A stretch of DNA of 64,000 nt from Muribaculaceae bacterium (GCA_022510425.1 JAFLTO010000009.1:1-64000), one strand, 5' to 3'. Counted from the first letter of the stretch, positions 23,614 through 34,977 are shown. The notes: generated by a model from the letters alone, not told the origin. A program made the numbers and translations.

Positions 23614-25484
23614 TCGAGTTTACGTTTGACTTCGTCTACTCCGTCGATGGCTGATACTGAAGTCATGATTGTTTCGAGTTCAGAATATGAATGTATTCCA
23701 AATGAGATTTCCATTGTGGCTATGTAATCTTTGCAATGAGATTCATAGCTTGTCATATTAAGGTGGAGGCGATTTGAGATACAATCTGCGATGTCAACGA
23801 AAAGATGCACCCGGTCGATAGCTCTGACCCAAAGTGTGACCGGATAGAGGTTACCGTCAGGTTCGAAATCCACGCTTTCGATGCGGTCTCCCTGTTGGGA
23901 AGCCAGACGAATAGCAATGGGGCAATCACGCTTGTGGACTGAAAGTGAACGGTCTTCTTCGAGGAAACCCACCACTTCCTCACCCGGAATGGGTCGGCAA
24001 TACTCACAACGGTGAAAATGGGGTTTGGGAATTGTGTTGAGATAGGTCTGGATAGCGTTACGGGCTTTATAAGTCACAACACACTCCAATCGTTCCAGTG
24101 TGGGATAGACCTCCGGATCAGTGAATATTTCCACTACGTCTCCGCGTTGAAGTGGAGCTGTGACGGCAGCCAAAAAACCATTGATACGGGCATATTTGGC
24201 ATGGTCGCCAGTGGGAGTCGAGATTTCGTAAGCAAAATCAAGCACACTGGCTTTCTGAGGGAGCATTATGGTTTTCAAACGAGGAGTGAAAACCATTATG
24301 TCATCGTTATAAAAAGAGGCTGTGACTTTCTCCATGAAATCGATACCGATTTCATGGTTGCCTATATCTCTTAGCGTGCTACGGAACTTATGAAGCCATC
24401 TTTCTATATATTCCTGTGAATGGCGGGTGTCAAGTCCACGATGGGAATCCTCAGCCATTCTTTCGCTGTTGATATGCACCTCCTGCCATCGGCCAAAATC
24501 AGCAAGCAGTTTCACATGCAGACTTTGGTAACCATTTTCTTTAGGGGAGTCAATATAGTTGGAAAGTCCTCCCGGTTTTTCCTTGAAACTGTCGGTGAGA
24601 ATAGAGTAAATTTTAAGAGCGGTTTCCTTTTCATCGGAACCTTCAGGCACCTTGAAAATAATTTCTGTGAAATGGCGATATTTAAGATGGTTGAAATCAT
24701 CGCCATATTTTTTCATTTTCCTCCAGATACTGTAGGGCTCCCGATATTCAATCGTAACTTCCGCCTCAATTCCTGATTCAAGCAAAGTGGCTTTTACCTG
24801 CCGACGGAATCTTTCGAGACGTTCTTTCTGATGGCGACGATCCCCTTCGATAAGATTCACGATTTCAGCGTAATCATGAGGGCAACGGAATTTGAAACTG
24901 AGGTTTTCAAGTTCAGTTTTGACATAATAAAGGCCGAGACGGTTGGCGAGGGGAGCATAGAAATAGTCGGTTTCACCGGCAATTTTCATCTGCTTGTTGG
25001 GTTTCATGGATGAGAGGGTTCGCATATTGTGAAGCCTGTCGGCAAGTTTCACGAATATTGGTCGGATGTCTCTCTGCATGGAGTTGAGCATCTGTTTGAA
25101 GTTATCCACCTGTTGGCTCAAATCTGAAGCCGGTTTCTCGGGTTTTGTAAGAACTTTCACCAGATATGCTACATCGTCGCCGAAACGGGCTTTGATTTCC
25201 TCTATGGTGTGAGGTGTGTCTTCAACTACATCATGAAGAAATGCGGCAATAACTGAATTTATATCGAGACGCAATTCTTCGGCAGCAATTGTTGCCACAG
25301 CTATGGGATGGAGAATATAAGGTTCACCGGTTTTTCTAACTTGGGGAGCGTGAGCCTCCTTAGCCAACTCGAAGGCATCCTGTAAGCGTACCATATCGGC
25401 GTCGGCGGTGCGGGGTTCCATAGCATCAAAAACTCTCCGTGCCCGATCCCTGATTATCTCTTCGTAATCCTTCTTCTCTTCCAT
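23610..25484 (-). CDS. RelA/SpoT family protein, hydrolase-type with degenerate synthetase
   Basis: A 624-residue RSH protein that controls (p)ppGpp. The N-terminal HD hydrolase domain is complete in motifs: YILHPIAVA, FLHDVVEDTP (His84-Asp85) and KLADRLHNMRTL. The synthetase domain (about 240-350) lacks key residues: where active enzymes have RxK and a DLxAxR-type motif, this one reads REPYSIWRKM and LKYRHFTEIIF, while the GYQSLH and EVHI parts remain. TGS (about 400-460), a Cys-containing linker (CEYCRPIPGEEVVGF) and a C-terminal ACT-like domain follow. It probably breaks down ppGpp but cannot make it (inference). The protein is shorter than the usual 720-750 residues. Confidence 0.85.
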   Translation of the reverse strand: MEEKKDYEEIIRDRARRVFDAMEPRTADADMVRLQDAFELAKEAHAPQVRKTGEPYILHPIAVATIAAEELRLDINSVIAAFLHDVVEDTPHTIEEIKARFGDDVAYLVKVLTKPEKPASDLSQQVDNFKQMLNSMQRDIRPIFVKLADRLHNMRTLSSMKPNKQMKIAGETDYFYAPLANRLGLYYVKTELENLSFKFRCPHDYAEIVNLIEGDRRHQKERLERFRRQVKATLLESGIEAEVTIEYREPYSIWRKMKKYGDDFNHLKYRHFTEIIFKVPEGSDEKETALKIYSILTDSFKEKPGGLSNYIDSPKENGYQSLHVKLLADFGRWQEVHINSERMAEDSHRGLDTRHSQEYIERWLHKFRSTLRDIGNHEIGIDFMEKVTASFYNDDIMVFTPRLKTIMLPQKASVLDFAYEISTPTGDHAKYARINGFLAAVTAPLQRGDVVEIFTDPEVYPTLERLECVVTYKARNAIQTYLNTIPKPHFHRCEYCRPIPGEEVVGFLEEDRSLSVHKRDCPIAIRLASQQGDRIESVDFEPDGNLYPVTLWVRAIDRVHLFVDIADCISNRLHLNMTSYESHCKDYIATMEISFGIHSYSELETIMTSVSAIDGVDEVKRKLD

Positions 25485-25530
25485 AGCTTTCTATTTTTCC
25501 ACAAATATAAAATAATTTGAACAAGAAAAG

Positions 25531-25566
25531 AAAAAAACGGCCGAGAGAAAAATCCCGCCCGTTTTT
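25531..25566 (-). terminator. Terminator of the fumarate reductase operon
   Basis: AAAAACGG pairs with CCGTTTTT around a short interrupted inner stem, 20 bases past the iron-sulfur subunit gene; read leftward, a T run follows. Confidence 0.65.
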
Positions 25567-25586
25567 CTAATATTAGAAAATTCTGA

Positions 25587-26345
25587 TTAGTCTTTGATTT
25601 TGGCAGCGATGAAGAGTCGGTTCATGCGGCCAATATTAGCCAAGGGAATGAGTTTGGGACATTCAGCGGCACATGCACCGGTGTTGGTGCAATTGCCGAA
25701 TCCGAGTTCATCCATCTTTTTCACCATAGCTTTCACACGGCGAGCAGTCTCAACCTGTCCTTGCGGGAGGTGGGAGAACTGAGTAACCTTTGCTGACACG
25801 AATAGCATAGCTGAACTGTTCTTGCAGGCAGCAACGCAAGCACCGCAACCAATACAGCTTGCAGAATCCATAGCGGCATCAGCCTCTACCTTTGCAATCG
25901 GAAGGTCGTTAGCATCCTGCGCACCACCGCAATTGAAGGAAACATATCCTCCAGCCTGTTGGATCTGGTCGAATGCGTTACGGTTTACGATAAGGTCTTT
26001 GATTACAGGGAATGCAGCTGAACGCCAAGGTTCCACAGTGATCAACTCACCATCTTTGAAACGACGCATATAGAGCTGACAAGTTGTAGCTCCAATTGCC
26101 GGTCCGTGAGGGTGACCGTTGATGTAAAGAGAACACATGCCGCAAATACCTTCACGGCAGTCGTGGTCGAAGGCAATTGGCTCCTCACCGTTCTCCACAA
26201 GACGCTCGTTCAAGATATCGAGAGTCTCGAGGAATGAAGTGTCCGGAGTGGTCTCCACGTCAGAATAAGTCACAAAGTGCCCTTTCGCCTTTGCATTCTC
26301 CTGGCGCCAAACCTTCAGGTTAACTTTCATTATTCTATCATCCAT
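25587..26345 (-). CDS. frdB: Fumarate reductase / succinate dehydrogenase iron-sulfur subunit
   Basis: A 252-residue electron-transfer subunit linking the flavoprotein to the cytochrome b subunit. A [2Fe-2S] ferredoxin-like domain has [17 protein letters not shown] and a later TTCQL. The C-terminal half has [13 protein letters not shown] and [13 protein letters not shown], ligating the [4Fe-4S] and [3Fe-4S] clusters. In anaerobic Bacteroidales the complex works mainly as fumarate reductase, so frd naming is preferred, but the reverse reaction cannot be excluded by sequence. Last gene of frdC-frdA-frdB, 39 bp after frdA. The ATG at 26345 could also be the one five codons later ([10 protein letters not shown]). 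Confidence 0.93.
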   Translation of the reverse strand: MDDRIMKVNLKVWRQENAKAKGHFVTYSDVETTPDTSFLETLDILNERLVENGEEPIAFDHDCREGICGMCSLYINGHPHGPAIGATTCQLYMRRFKDGELITVEPWRSAAFPVIKDLIVNRNAFDQIQQAGGYVSFNCGGAQDANDLPIAKVEADAAMDSASCIGCGACVAACKNSSAMLFVSAKVTQFSHLPQGQVETARRVKAMVKKMDELGFGNCTNTGACAAECPKLIPLANIGRMNRLFIAAKIKD

Positions 26346-26384
26346 AGTAGTAATTTTCTGTTAAAAAGGTCCGTCGGGACTTGT

Positions 26385-28406
26385 TTATGACTTATAGTTA
26401 CGTGTTTGCACCTTGATAGCCTCATAATGGAGGGGTTCCTTGATGAGAGACGGGGCTTTGCCATCGCTGCCTTCATATTCCCAGCAGCTCACATAGAAGC
26501 AGTTTTCATCGTCACGTTTAGCTTCGCCTTCCTCGGTTTGGTATTCTTCGCGGAAGTGACCGCCGCAACTTTCATTACGACTGAGTGCATCATAAGCGAT
26601 GAGCTCACCCATAGTGATGAAGTCGTTGAGACGGAAGGCCTTGTCAAGTTCGATGTTCATGCCATCCTGACTCCCCGGAATCTTCAGGTCGGTTTCAAAA
26701 GACTTGCGAAGTTCATTGAGTTTCTTGATAGCTGTTTCCAAGCCTTCCTTGGTTCTTCCCATACCTACGTATTCCCACATGATATGTCCGAGTTCCTTAT
26801 GGATTGAATCCACAGTTCTATTGCCCTTTATATTCATGAGGTGATCTTGCACTTCCTGACATTTCTTTTCTGCAGCTTCGAATTCCGGAAGATCAGTAGA
26901 GAAACGAGGCACGGAAATCTGGTCGCTCAGGTAGTTCTGGATTGTGTATGGTAGCACGAAATAACCATCGGCAAGACCCTGCATAAGGGCTGAAGCACCG
27001 AGACGGTTGGCACCATGGTCGGAGAAGTTACATTCACCGATGGCGAAAAGACCCTTCACTGAAGTCTGGAGTTCATAGTCAACCCAAAGACCGCCCATTG
27101 TATAATGGATAGCAGGGAATATCATCATCGGGTTGTAGTATTCCATACCGTCTGTTTCACGAGCCATTTCACCCGGATTAACGTCGGTTATTTCCTCATA
27201 CATATCGAAGAGGTTTCCATAACGCTGACGCACCACGTCTATACCGAGACGGTTGATAGCCTCTGAGAAATCAAGGAATACTGCAAGTCCTGTATTGTTA
27301 ACACCATAACCTGCGTCGCAACGTTCTTTGGCTGCACGAGAAGCTACGTCACGCGGAACGAGGTTACCGAAAGCCGGATACCTTCTTTCGAGATAGTAAT
27401 CTCTGTCTGCTTCGTCGATATCGCTACCTTTGATAAGACCTTTCTGCAACTTTTCGGCATCTTCTTTCTTCTTCGGAACCCAGATACGGCCGTCGTTACG
27501 GAGAGACTCAGACATCAAAGTAAGTTTTGACTGCTTGTCACCATGAACAGGGATACAAGTGGGGTGAATCTGCACATATGCCGGATTTGCAAAGTAAGCA
27601 CCTTTACGGTAAGCCGCCATAGCTGCGGATACGTTACAAGCCATCGCATTTGTGGAAAGGAAGTATGTATTGCCGTAACCACCTGTAGCGAGTACAACCG
27701 CATGGGCTGCGAAACGTTCGAACTTACCTGTCACAAGGTTCTTAGCGATGATGCCGCGAGCTCTTTCCACACCGTCTTTATCTTTCACGAGCACAACATC
27801 ATGCATTTCGTAACGGTTAAAGCTCTTTACCTTTCCGGCCTTGATCTGGCGATTTAGAGATGCGTAAGCACCGAGAAGGAGTTGCTGACCTGTCTGACCC
27901 TTAGCATAGAAAGTACGGCTAACCTGAGCACCACCGAAAGAACGGTTGGCAAGGAGGCCACCATATTCACGTGCGAAAGGCACTCCCTGAGCCACACATT
28001 GGTCGATTATATCATTGGATACCTCTGCCAAACGGTAAACGTTTGCTTCACGAGCGCGGTAGTCACCACCTTTCACTGTATCGTAGAAAAGACGATAAAC
28101 GGAGTCACCGTCGTTCTGATAATTCTTGGCTGCGTTGATACCACCTTGAGCCGCAATTGAGTGGGCACGGCGCGGTGAATCCTGAATGCAGAAATTGAGC
28201 ACGTTGAAACCGAGTTCACCAAGAGTAGATGCGGCTGATGCGCCGGCAAGACCGGTACCAACCACAATTACGTCAAGTTTACGCTTGTTGGCGGGATTCA
28301 CGAGCTTTTGGTGGGCCTTATAGTTGGTCCATTTCTCAGCGATTGGACCCTCCGGAATCTTAGAATCCTCCGGACTCATTACTCTCACTTTATCTTGTGT
28401 TGCCAT
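26385..28406 (-). CDS. frdA: Fumarate reductase / succinate dehydrogenase flavoprotein subunit
   Basis: A 673-residue catalytic subunit carrying covalent FAD, which reduces fumarate or oxidises succinate at the cytoplasmic face. The FAD-binding start is [20 protein letters not shown] (about 44-63). The segment [17 protein letters not shown] contains the His that usually binds FAD covalently. [12 protein letters not shown], the active-site Arg/His region [18 protein letters not shown], and [19 protein letters not shown] follow. The length suits the longer FrdA type of Bacteroidota and epsilon proteobacteria (B-type enzymes with one cytochrome b subunit). Six bases separate it from frdC. Confidence 0.95.
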   Translation of the reverse strand: MATQDKVRVMSPEDSKIPEGPIAEKWTNYKAHQKLVNPANKRKLDVIVVGTGLAGASAASTLGELGFNVLNFCIQDSPRRAHSIAAQGGINAAKNYQNDGDSVYRLFYDTVKGGDYRAREANVYRLAEVSNDIIDQCVAQGVPFAREYGGLLANRSFGGAQVSRTFYAKGQTGQQLLLGAYASLNRQIKAGKVKSFNRYEMHDVVLVKDKDGVERARGIIAKNLVTGKFERFAAHAVVLATGGYGNTYFLSTNAMACNVSAAMAAYRKGAYFANPAYVQIHPTCIPVHGDKQSKLTLMSESLRNDGRIWVPKKKEDAEKLQKGLIKGSDIDEADRDYYLERRYPAFGNLVPRDVASRAAKERCDAGYGVNNTGLAVFLDFSEAINRLGIDVVRQRYGNLFDMYEEITDVNPGEMARETDGMEYYNPMMIFPAIHYTMGGLWVDYELQTSVKGLFAIGECNFSDHGANRLGASALMQGLADGYFVLPYTIQNYLSDQISVPRFSTDLPEFEAAEKKCQEVQDHLMNIKGNRTVDSIHKELGHIMWEYVGMGRTKEGLETAIKKLNELRKSFETDLKIPGSQDGMNIELDKAFRLNDFITMGELIAYDALSRNESCGGHFREEYQTEEGEAKRDDENCFYVSCWEYEGSDGKAPSLIKEPLHYEAIKVQTRNYKS

Positions 28407-28411
28407 ATCGC

Positions 28412-29536
28412 TTAATCGTTATTATTATTATCCACTACGCCATCTTCGGCAATTTCCACCGGAGCGGCAAATTCCTCTATTTCAGTTTCTTCTTCAAAAG
28501 CCACGGGTTCCAAAGGTTGCACTTCTGCGGGAGCCTCGCCACCATTGAGGTAGTTGATAAGATTTTGAGCACTACGCAGATGTTCCAAACCTTGGATTCT
28601 CTGATTCACAGCCTGAAGATATTGTTCTTTTTCAGCGGCTGATGGAATGCGGGCCAAATCCATCTGAATACGAGGGTCGTCAAGGCTTTGAGGGAAATCG
28701 GCATATTTCTGCATAACAGCGTCTACGAGCATTGAGAACTGATCGTAAGGTAGCATGCTTGCTGTTGGTATGCCGTATTGTGCTGCATCAGGTCCGAAAT
28801 CCTTATCAAACATAGGCACGAGCATTTCCTTGTATTGTTCGCGGAGCACAGGATTGTTTTTGAAGTAACCTTCGTGAGCCTTAGCAGTGAAAACGATGGC
28901 CTGAGTTATAAAAAGCAGACACACCACTGAGCTCCAGCAAACTGCTATTTTCTTTAGACGTGCAATCCAAACAGTGTTGTCCCAACCCACAGACTGGAAC
29001 ATAGACCAGATACCATGGTTGAGGTGGAACCAAAGAGCTATGAACCCTGCGATGTAGACGATCCAAGTCCAGTTTGTCTGGAAAGCTTCCTGAAGGAAAA
29101 GTGTTCCTGCGGCAGGAGGTAGAACATCGTGTACGCCACGAATTTCTTGAAGCTGCATCTTAGCCCAGAACTGGATGAGGTGAACCACAAGGAATCCGAG
29201 GATCACGATACCGAGCACGAGCATGTTTTTTGAAGACCATTCAACGGTCTTCGGTTTCTTGGAGATAGCGTAGCCCACCGGTCCACGAGCCTTGCGGTTT
29301 TGCAAGGTGAGCCAGCAAGCGTAGACTATGTGCAAAAGTATGAACAAAGCCAAACCTACTGAAGCTATTAAAGCATACCAGTTGGCACCTAAGAATTCAC
29401 ACAAAGAATTATAAGTGGCCGGCCAGCAGATGGCTATGGAGTTCATACAACAGTGGAATGTGACGAAAAGTACGAGCACAGCGCCGGAGGCAGCCATGAT
29501 GAACTTACGTCCTACGGTTGAGCATGTTAACCACAT
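28412..29536 (-). CDS. frdC: Fumarate reductase / succinate dehydrogenase cytochrome b subunit with long C-terminal tail
   Basis: A 374-residue membrane anchor of a B-type complex. The first ~225 residues form the family's five-helix diheme cytochrome b fold, with His residues in [33 protein letters not shown] and [10 protein letters not shown]. About 140 residues then follow that most relatives lack: a segment beginning [19 protein letters not shown], helical parts, and a very acidic end ([14 protein letters not shown], then NNNND). The tail should face one side of the membrane and might regulate or join other proteins. First gene of the operon. Confidence 0.92.
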   Translation of the reverse strand: MWLTCSTVGRKFIMAASGAVLVLFVTFHCCMNSIAICWPATYNSLCEFLGANWYALIASVGLALFILLHIVYACWLTLQNRKARGPVGYAISKKPKTVEWSSKNMLVLGIVILGFLVVHLIQFWAKMQLQEIRGVHDVLPPAAGTLFLQEAFQTNWTWIVYIAGFIALWFHLNHGIWSMFQSVGWDNTVWIARLKKIAVCWSSVVCLLFITQAIVFTAKAHEGYFKNNPVLREQYKEMLVPMFDKDFGPDAAQYGIPTASMLPYDQFSMLVDAVMQKYADFPQSLDDPRIQMDLARIPSAAEKEQYLQAVNQRIQGLEHLRSAQNLINYLNGGEAPAEVQPLEPVAFEEETEIEEFAAPVEIAEDGVVDNNNND

Positions 29537-29660
29537 AGCGGATGTTTGTTAGTTTAGTTGTTTATGTTAATTGTTTTTCTCGTCTTGTTGTCTTTTATCT
29601 TATAGTCTGATAGTCCAATAGTTATTAAAGTTCAAATTTCCGGACCTTCAGACCATTAGT

Positions 29661-30377
29661 TCAATCCTCTTCTTTCATATTATGGAAGACATTCTGCACG
29701 TCTTCGTCGTCTTCAAATTTTTCAAGAAGTTTTTCAATTGCCTCCCTCTGTTCCGGAGTCACCTCTTTGTAATCGTTGGGTATACGTTCGAACTCAGCTG
29801 AAATTATTTCAAGACCATTCTCTTCTAGGAATTTCTGAAGGTTGGCGAACTGATCAAATGCCCCATATATCACCCATTCTTCTTCTTCAGGTTCAAATTC
29901 ACCTTCAAAGTCCATAAGGCTGAGTTCAAGTTCTTCCTGATCCGCATCGGGATTTGGCTTAACGTGGAACACGCTCTTATGGTCGAACAGGAATGAAAGA
30001 GAACCTTGGGTACCGAGAGACCCTCCATGTTTGTTGAAGTAACTACGCACGTTAGCAACGGTACGTTGGTTGTTGTCGGTGGCAGTTTCCACCACAATAG
30101 CTATTCCGTGGGGACCATATCCTTCGTAGATTATCTCTTTGTAGTCGCCGGCATCTTTATCAGTGGCTTTCTTGATGGCTCGTTCCACAGTATCCTTTGG
30201 CATGTTGGCTGCTTTTGCGTTCTGCATAAGCACACGCAGACGGGGATTCATGTCAGGATCAGGGCCGCCGGCCTTCACTGCCATAGTGATTTCCTTACCT
30301 ATGCGGGTAAAGGTGCGGCTCATGTTGCCCCATCTTTTCAATTTTCTTGCTTTACGATATTCAAACGCTCTTCCCAT
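29661..30377 (-). CDS. YebC/PmpR family protein
   Basis: A 238-residue YebC-type protein, long described as a transcription regulator and more recently linked to ribosome pausing at Pro tracts. The N terminus MGRAFEYRKARKLKRWGNMS, the TRIGKEITMAVKAGGPDPDMNP stretch (about 25-46) and NAKAANMPKDTVERAIKKA are the usual signature; the middle has YGPHGIAIVVETATDN. The C-terminal part is acidic, ending in EEKLEKFEDDEDVQNVFHNM-like sequence. It is transcribed alone, with an exact -7 box (TAAATTTG read leftward) at 30497-30504. Confidence 0.93.
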   Translation of the reverse strand: MGRAFEYRKARKLKRWGNMSRTFTRIGKEITMAVKAGGPDPDMNPRLRVLMQNAKAANMPKDTVERAIKKATDKDAGDYKEIIYEGYGPHGIAIVVETATDNNQRTVANVRSYFNKHGGSLGTQGSLSFLFDHKSVFHVKPNPDADQEELELSLMDFEGEFEPEEEEWVIYGAFDQFANLQKFLEENGLEIISAEFERIPNDYKEVTPEQREAIEKLLEKFEDDEDVQNVFHNMKEED

Positions 30378-30496
30378 ATGTAGAGATTTAGGTTGTTATT
30401 TCTGTTGGTGTGGTTATTATTGTTGTTATTATCCTCGCTATTACGTCCCAAGAGGGCACTAATAACAGATTTAAGGCTAAATTAGTTAATATTTCG

Positions 30497-30504
30497 CAAA
30501 TTTA
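30497..30504 (-). promoter_or_regulatory. -7 box upstream of the YebC gene
   Basis: TAAATTTG read leftward, an exact match to TAnnTTTG; leader of about 110 bases. No clear -33 element. The divergent nucleoside kinase gene has its own box at 30552-30559. Confidence 0.4.
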
Positions 30505-30551
30505 ATAAAAATCCCTCAATCACTTTATTCCGCTTCAATTAATATTTTAAT

Positions 30552-30559
30552 TAAATTTG
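30552..30559 (+). promoter_or_regulatory. -7 box of the nucleoside kinase gene
   Basis: TAAATTTG, an exact match to TAnnTTTG, 31 bases before the ATG at 30591. No TTTG is seen at the -33 position. Confidence 0.45.
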
Positions 30560-30590
30560 TGGATGTGATACCAATGGAAATCAATTAGCC

Positions 30591-32261
30591 ATGAAAATAT
30601 ATTGCAAAAATACCGGAGAATACCTTTCGATGCTGGGTGGAGAAAAGGTTATCGACCTTATTCCGCGTCTTAAGGAAGAACTGCCTTTCAAACCTATCTG
30701 CGCCTATGTAAACAATAAAACGGAAGACCTCTGTTTTCCGCTGTTCTCTCCTAAACAAGTGGAGTTCCTTCCTACTGACTCCGACACGGGAAGAAGGGTA
30801 TATATGAGGTCGCTGTGCATGCTCCTTTATAAAGCGGTAAATTCAGTTTTGCCGGGTTCTACATTGAGAATCGACCATTCTATCGCCGGTGGCCATTATT
30901 GCAGACTAAGCAGAGGAGAAGAGGACTTAGTGCCCGACCAAGATCTTCTTGATGCAATCAAGGAAAAGATGGCGAGCTATATTGAATCAGATATTCCATT
31001 CAAACGACATGAACGGCTCACACGGGATGTTATCGAGATGTATAGGCAACAAGGACTTGAAGCTAAGGTGAACTTGCTTGAAACCCTTCATGAACTTTAC
31101 ACCACTTATTATAACCTCGCAGGTCTCGCCGACGGTTTTTATGGTCCATTGGCTCCTTCCACCGGTTTTCTCGCTGACTTCGACCTCCGGCTTTATAAGG
31201 ATGGGTTCCTGATATTCCCATTCAGTCCTGAAAAAACCGAGGAAATGCTTGCTAAGAATCCTCCCGGAGAAAAAATGTTCAAGGCTTTCACCGATCAGTT
31301 GAGGTTTAACTATATGATAAGGGTAAGGAACGTGGGTGACCTGAATCGTGCAGTGCAGGAAAAACGCACTGCCGGCCTCATAAATGTGGCGGAAGCAATG
31401 CATGAAAAATTAATCGGGCAGATAGCTAACGAAATATCAGACCGACGTAAAGAGGGGGGAGCGGGTATCGTATTGGTAGCGGGACCTTCTTCTTCCGGTA
31501 AAACTACTTCCACAAAGCGTCTTGCAATTCATCTTGCCACAAATCTTATTGTTCCCAAAATGATTTCCCTCGACGATTATTTTGTGGACCGTGAACATAC
31601 TCCCAAAGATGAGAGCGGTGATTTTGATTTTGAATCCCTTTATGCCCTCGATCTTGAAAGATTGAATTCGGATTTGAAACGTCTTTTAGCCGGCGAAGAG
31701 GTAAATATTCCCACTTACTCTTTTGAATTGGGTAGAAGAATAGAAAAATACAAGCCCCTTAAACTTGAGAAAAATGATGTGCTATTGATGGAAGGGATCC
31801 ACGGACTGAATCCGGAACTTACCCATTCCATTAACCGGGACAAAATTTTCAAAGTATATATTTCCGCCCTAACTACACTGAAAATCGATAATCATAATTG
31901 GATTTCTACAAGCGACAACCGACTCTTACGTAGAATAGTTAGAGACTACAAGTATCGTCGCACGTCAGCCTTAGAAAGCATCAGACGTTGGCCAAGTGTG
32001 AGACGCGGAGAGGAAAAATGGATATTCCCTTTCAGCGAAAATGCTGACGCCACTTTCAATTCCTCCCTCATATTTGAATTGGGAGTGATGAAGGAATATG
32101 CCATGCCTTTATTAAGAGAAGTCCCCCGTGACAATGTTCTCTATGCTCAAGCCTATCGTCTCATGAAACTTCTAAGTTATTTCGAGCCTATTCCAGCCGA
32201 CCAGATTCCCACCACCTCTCTTCTCCGGGAGTTCCTCGGGGGATCATCCTTCAACTACTGA
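30591..32261 (+). CDS. Nucleoside (uridine-type) kinase with TGS-like N terminus
   Basis: A 556-residue protein that probably phosphorylates uridine or a similar nucleoside. The first ~70 residues resemble a TGS domain, and about 80-270 resembles the second additional (editing-like) domain of threonyl-tRNA synthetase (HSIAGGHYCRL). The kinase part starts at about 285 with the P-loop LVAGPSSSGKTTSTKRLA, followed by ISLDDYFVDRE and LMEGIHGLNPELTH, all typical of uridine kinases. This fusion is a known family in Bacteroidota and Clostridia. It ends 20 bases before a palindromic terminator shared with mscL. Confidence 0.88.
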   Translation: MKIYCKNTGEYLSMLGGEKVIDLIPRLKEELPFKPICAYVNNKTEDLCFPLFSPKQVEFLPTDSDTGRRVYMRSLCMLLYKAVNSVLPGSTLRIDHSIAGGHYCRLSRGEEDLVPDQDLLDAIKEKMASYIESDIPFKRHERLTRDVIEMYRQQGLEAKVNLLETLHELYTTYYNLAGLADGFYGPLAPSTGFLADFDLRLYKDGFLIFPFSPEKTEEMLAKNPPGEKMFKAFTDQLRFNYMIRVRNVGDLNRAVQEKRTAGLINVAEAMHEKLIGQIANEISDRRKEGGAGIVLVAGPSSSGKTTSTKRLAIHLATNLIVPKMISLDDYFVDREHTPKDESGDFDFESLYALDLERLNSDLKRLLAGEEVNIPTYSFELGRRIEKYKPLKLEKNDVLLMEGIHGLNPELTHSINRDKIFKVYISALTTLKIDNHNWISTSDNRLLRRIVRDYKYRRTSALESIRRWPSVRRGEEKWIFPFSENADATFNSSLIFELGVMKEYAMPLLREVPRDNVLYAQAYRLMKLLSYFEPIPADQIPTTSLLREFLGGSSFNY

Positions 32262-32280
32262 TACACTTTGTAATTCAATA

Positions 32281-32308
32281 AAAAATCCGACTCATGAGTC
32301 GGATTTTT
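32281..32308. terminator. Bidirectional terminator between the nucleoside kinase gene and mscL
   Basis: AAAAATCCGACTCA and TGAGTCGGATTTTT form a perfect 14 bp palindrome with A and T runs on both sides. Confidence 0.9.
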
Positions 32309-32323
32309 TATTCATTCTAATGA

Positions 32324-32794
32324 TTATTTTTTTGCTTCGAGATCAGTGTTTTGCTGCTTCAGAAGGTCGCGGATTTCACCGAGCAATACTTCTTCTTTTG
32401 TAGGAGCGGGTTCCGGTTCTGGTTCCGGAGTTTTGGCTTCTTCGTCTTTCTTCCATTTTTCCTGGAATTTAACAGTGACACGGATTGCCACGAAGATTGA
32501 GAAAGCGATGATGAAGAAGTCAACTATGTTTTGAATGAAAGTACCGTAATGCACAGCCACTTCCTCCACTGCTGCCTGTCCTTCTTCCGTAGCCGGTATG
32601 CCATGCTTAATCACAAATTTCATATTTTCGAATCCGGTGCCACCCGTGCAGAGAGTGATTACAGGCATGATGATGTCATTCACCAAAGAAGACACGATCT
32701 TGCCGAATGCACCGCCGACGATTACACCGACCGCCATATCAATAACGTTGCCCTTCAGTGCAAACGCTTTAAAATCTTCTATAAATTTTCCCAT
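32324..32794 (-). CDS. mscL: Large-conductance mechanosensitive channel
   Basis: A 156-residue MscL, which opens as a wide pore at high membrane tension. The N-terminal MGKFIEDFKAFALKGNVIDM and first helix AVGVIVGGAFGKIVSSLVND are the family hallmark. A periplasmic loop follows (about 45-80), then the second helix FFIIAFSIFVAIRVTVKF. The C-terminal cytoplasmic helix (GEIRDLLKQQ) is preceded by a Glu/Pro repeat (PEPEPEPAP). Stands alone and ends against a shared terminator. Confidence 0.97.
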   Translation of the reverse strand: MGKFIEDFKAFALKGNVIDMAVGVIVGGAFGKIVSSLVNDIIMPVITLCTGGTGFENMKFVIKHGIPATEEGQAAVEEVAVHYGTFIQNIVDFFIIAFSIFVAIRVTVKFQEKWKKDEEAKTPEPEPEPAPTKEEVLLGEIRDLLKQQNTDLEAKK

Positions 32795-32933
32795 GATGAA
32801 AGGTTGATTTTTTCGTAATAGGTTAGTTAGTTCTCAAAATAGTAATTTTCAGCACAAAACTACTAAAAAAATCCTTAATAACTCCTTACTTATGGTTAAA
32901 AAACATTATTGTGCGATTTTATATGGATTTAAA

Positions 32934-32965
32934 TTTGAAGAAAGATGAATTTTTTGGTAATTTTG
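32934..32965 (+). promoter_or_regulatory. gapA promoter, full Bacteroidota consensus
   Basis: TTTG at 32934-32937, 20 bases, TAATTTTG at 32958-32965. The leader is about 80 bases and A-rich just before the start codon, as is typical for highly translated genes in this phylum. Confidence 0.8.
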
Positions 32966-33034
32966 CATAACCGCCTTGCAGTAGGCAAAATCTGCATAAA
33001 GAAAAGAAAAATCGAACCAAAAAATAACCAATAA

Positions 33035-34060
<1,026 letters not shown>

Positions 34061-34082
34061 TAAAAATAACCTTTAAAATACG

Positions 34083-34113
34083 GAGGGAGCTTGACAATAA
34101 AGTCCGGCTCCCT
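34083..34113 (+). terminator. Terminator downstream of gapA
   Basis: AGGGAGC (34084-34090) pairs with GCTCCCT (34107-34113), followed by a T-containing tail. Confidence 0.65.
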
Positions 34114-34179
34114 TCTATTATATTAAGACAGATATATAAAAATCAAGGTCCGCCAACAATAAGAAATAATAATGATTCA

Positions 34180-34953
34180 ATGAAACTTGAGATTGAGTAT
34201 TTACGGGAAAGACATCATTATTGGATATATAGAATAGGAGAAAGAGGTATTTGGAATCCTCTGTTATTCGAGCCTGTGCAGTTGGTGATTCGTAAGGACT
34301 GTAGAAGTTATAATGCTTTGTTCCATCGTAAAGTGAAAATAAAAAAAGGTGTTAAGGAAACCACCGACAAAATTATTATTTACAATAAGGTGGAAGATTT
34401 CGATCCAAAATTTCTTGACACTATTTTAGTGCATGAAATGATACATCAGTATATTTTTCAAAGTGAACAGAAAGATACAAGCACTCATGGCAGGCTCTTC
34501 AAGTACTACATGAACCGTATAAATAAAGAATTTGAGGGAGAACTGAATATAAATATTAGAGACAGGAATCCGGCAGTTAAACTCAAGGGACCCGGTGACA
34601 AACTTCATACCCTACTTTTGATCCAATACAATGATGGAAATTGGTTTTGTGCCGTCGTAATGCCTACCAGAGTGGATTACTTTGAAAGGATGTTGAAACA
34701 AAATATGAAGATATGGAAGATGAAGACATATCAATGGGCGCAATCCAATGATGTATACTTCAATCAATACAGCCGTTGCACCAAAGTTTTGCATGGAATA
34801 AAGAAATCAGAAAAGGAGATGAGTGTTTTTATTAATGAACTTAACATTAAACCACAAGTTGCCTCAAAAATAACAATTACCAAATCTGAAGAAACTCGCT
34901 CATTGGCCAAAAGGCGATTTAACCTTTTGAATTTTTTTAAGTCTAATATTTAG
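34180..34953 (+). CDS. SprT-like zinc metalloprotease domain protein
   Basis: A 257-residue protein with a SprT/Spartan-like fold: VHEMIHQYIFQ carries the HExxH zinc site (His-Glu-Met-Ile-His), and a third His in THGRLFKYYMNRIN follows. About 60 residues of strands precede the motif (EPVQLVIRKDCRSYNALFHR). The SprT zinc ribbon is not obvious; the second half is a beta-rich region plus a Lys-rich tail. There is no signal peptide, so a cytoplasmic role such as processing DNA-protein crosslinks is plausible but unproven. It ends 24 bp before the small TonB-domain gene. Confidence 0.75.
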   Translation: MKLEIEYLRERHHYWIYRIGERGIWNPLLFEPVQLVIRKDCRSYNALFHRKVKIKKGVKETTDKIIIYNKVEDFDPKFLDTILVHEMIHQYIFQSEQKDTSTHGRLFKYYMNRINKEFEGELNINIRDRNPAVKLKGPGDKLHTLLLIQYNDGNWFCAVVMPTRVDYFERMLKQNMKIWKMKTYQWAQSNDVYFNQYSRCTKVLHGIKKSEKEMSVFINELNIKPQVASKITITKSEETRSLAKRRFNLLNFFKSNI

Positions 34954-34977
34954 AGTCCGTTTTTTAGAATTTATGTC

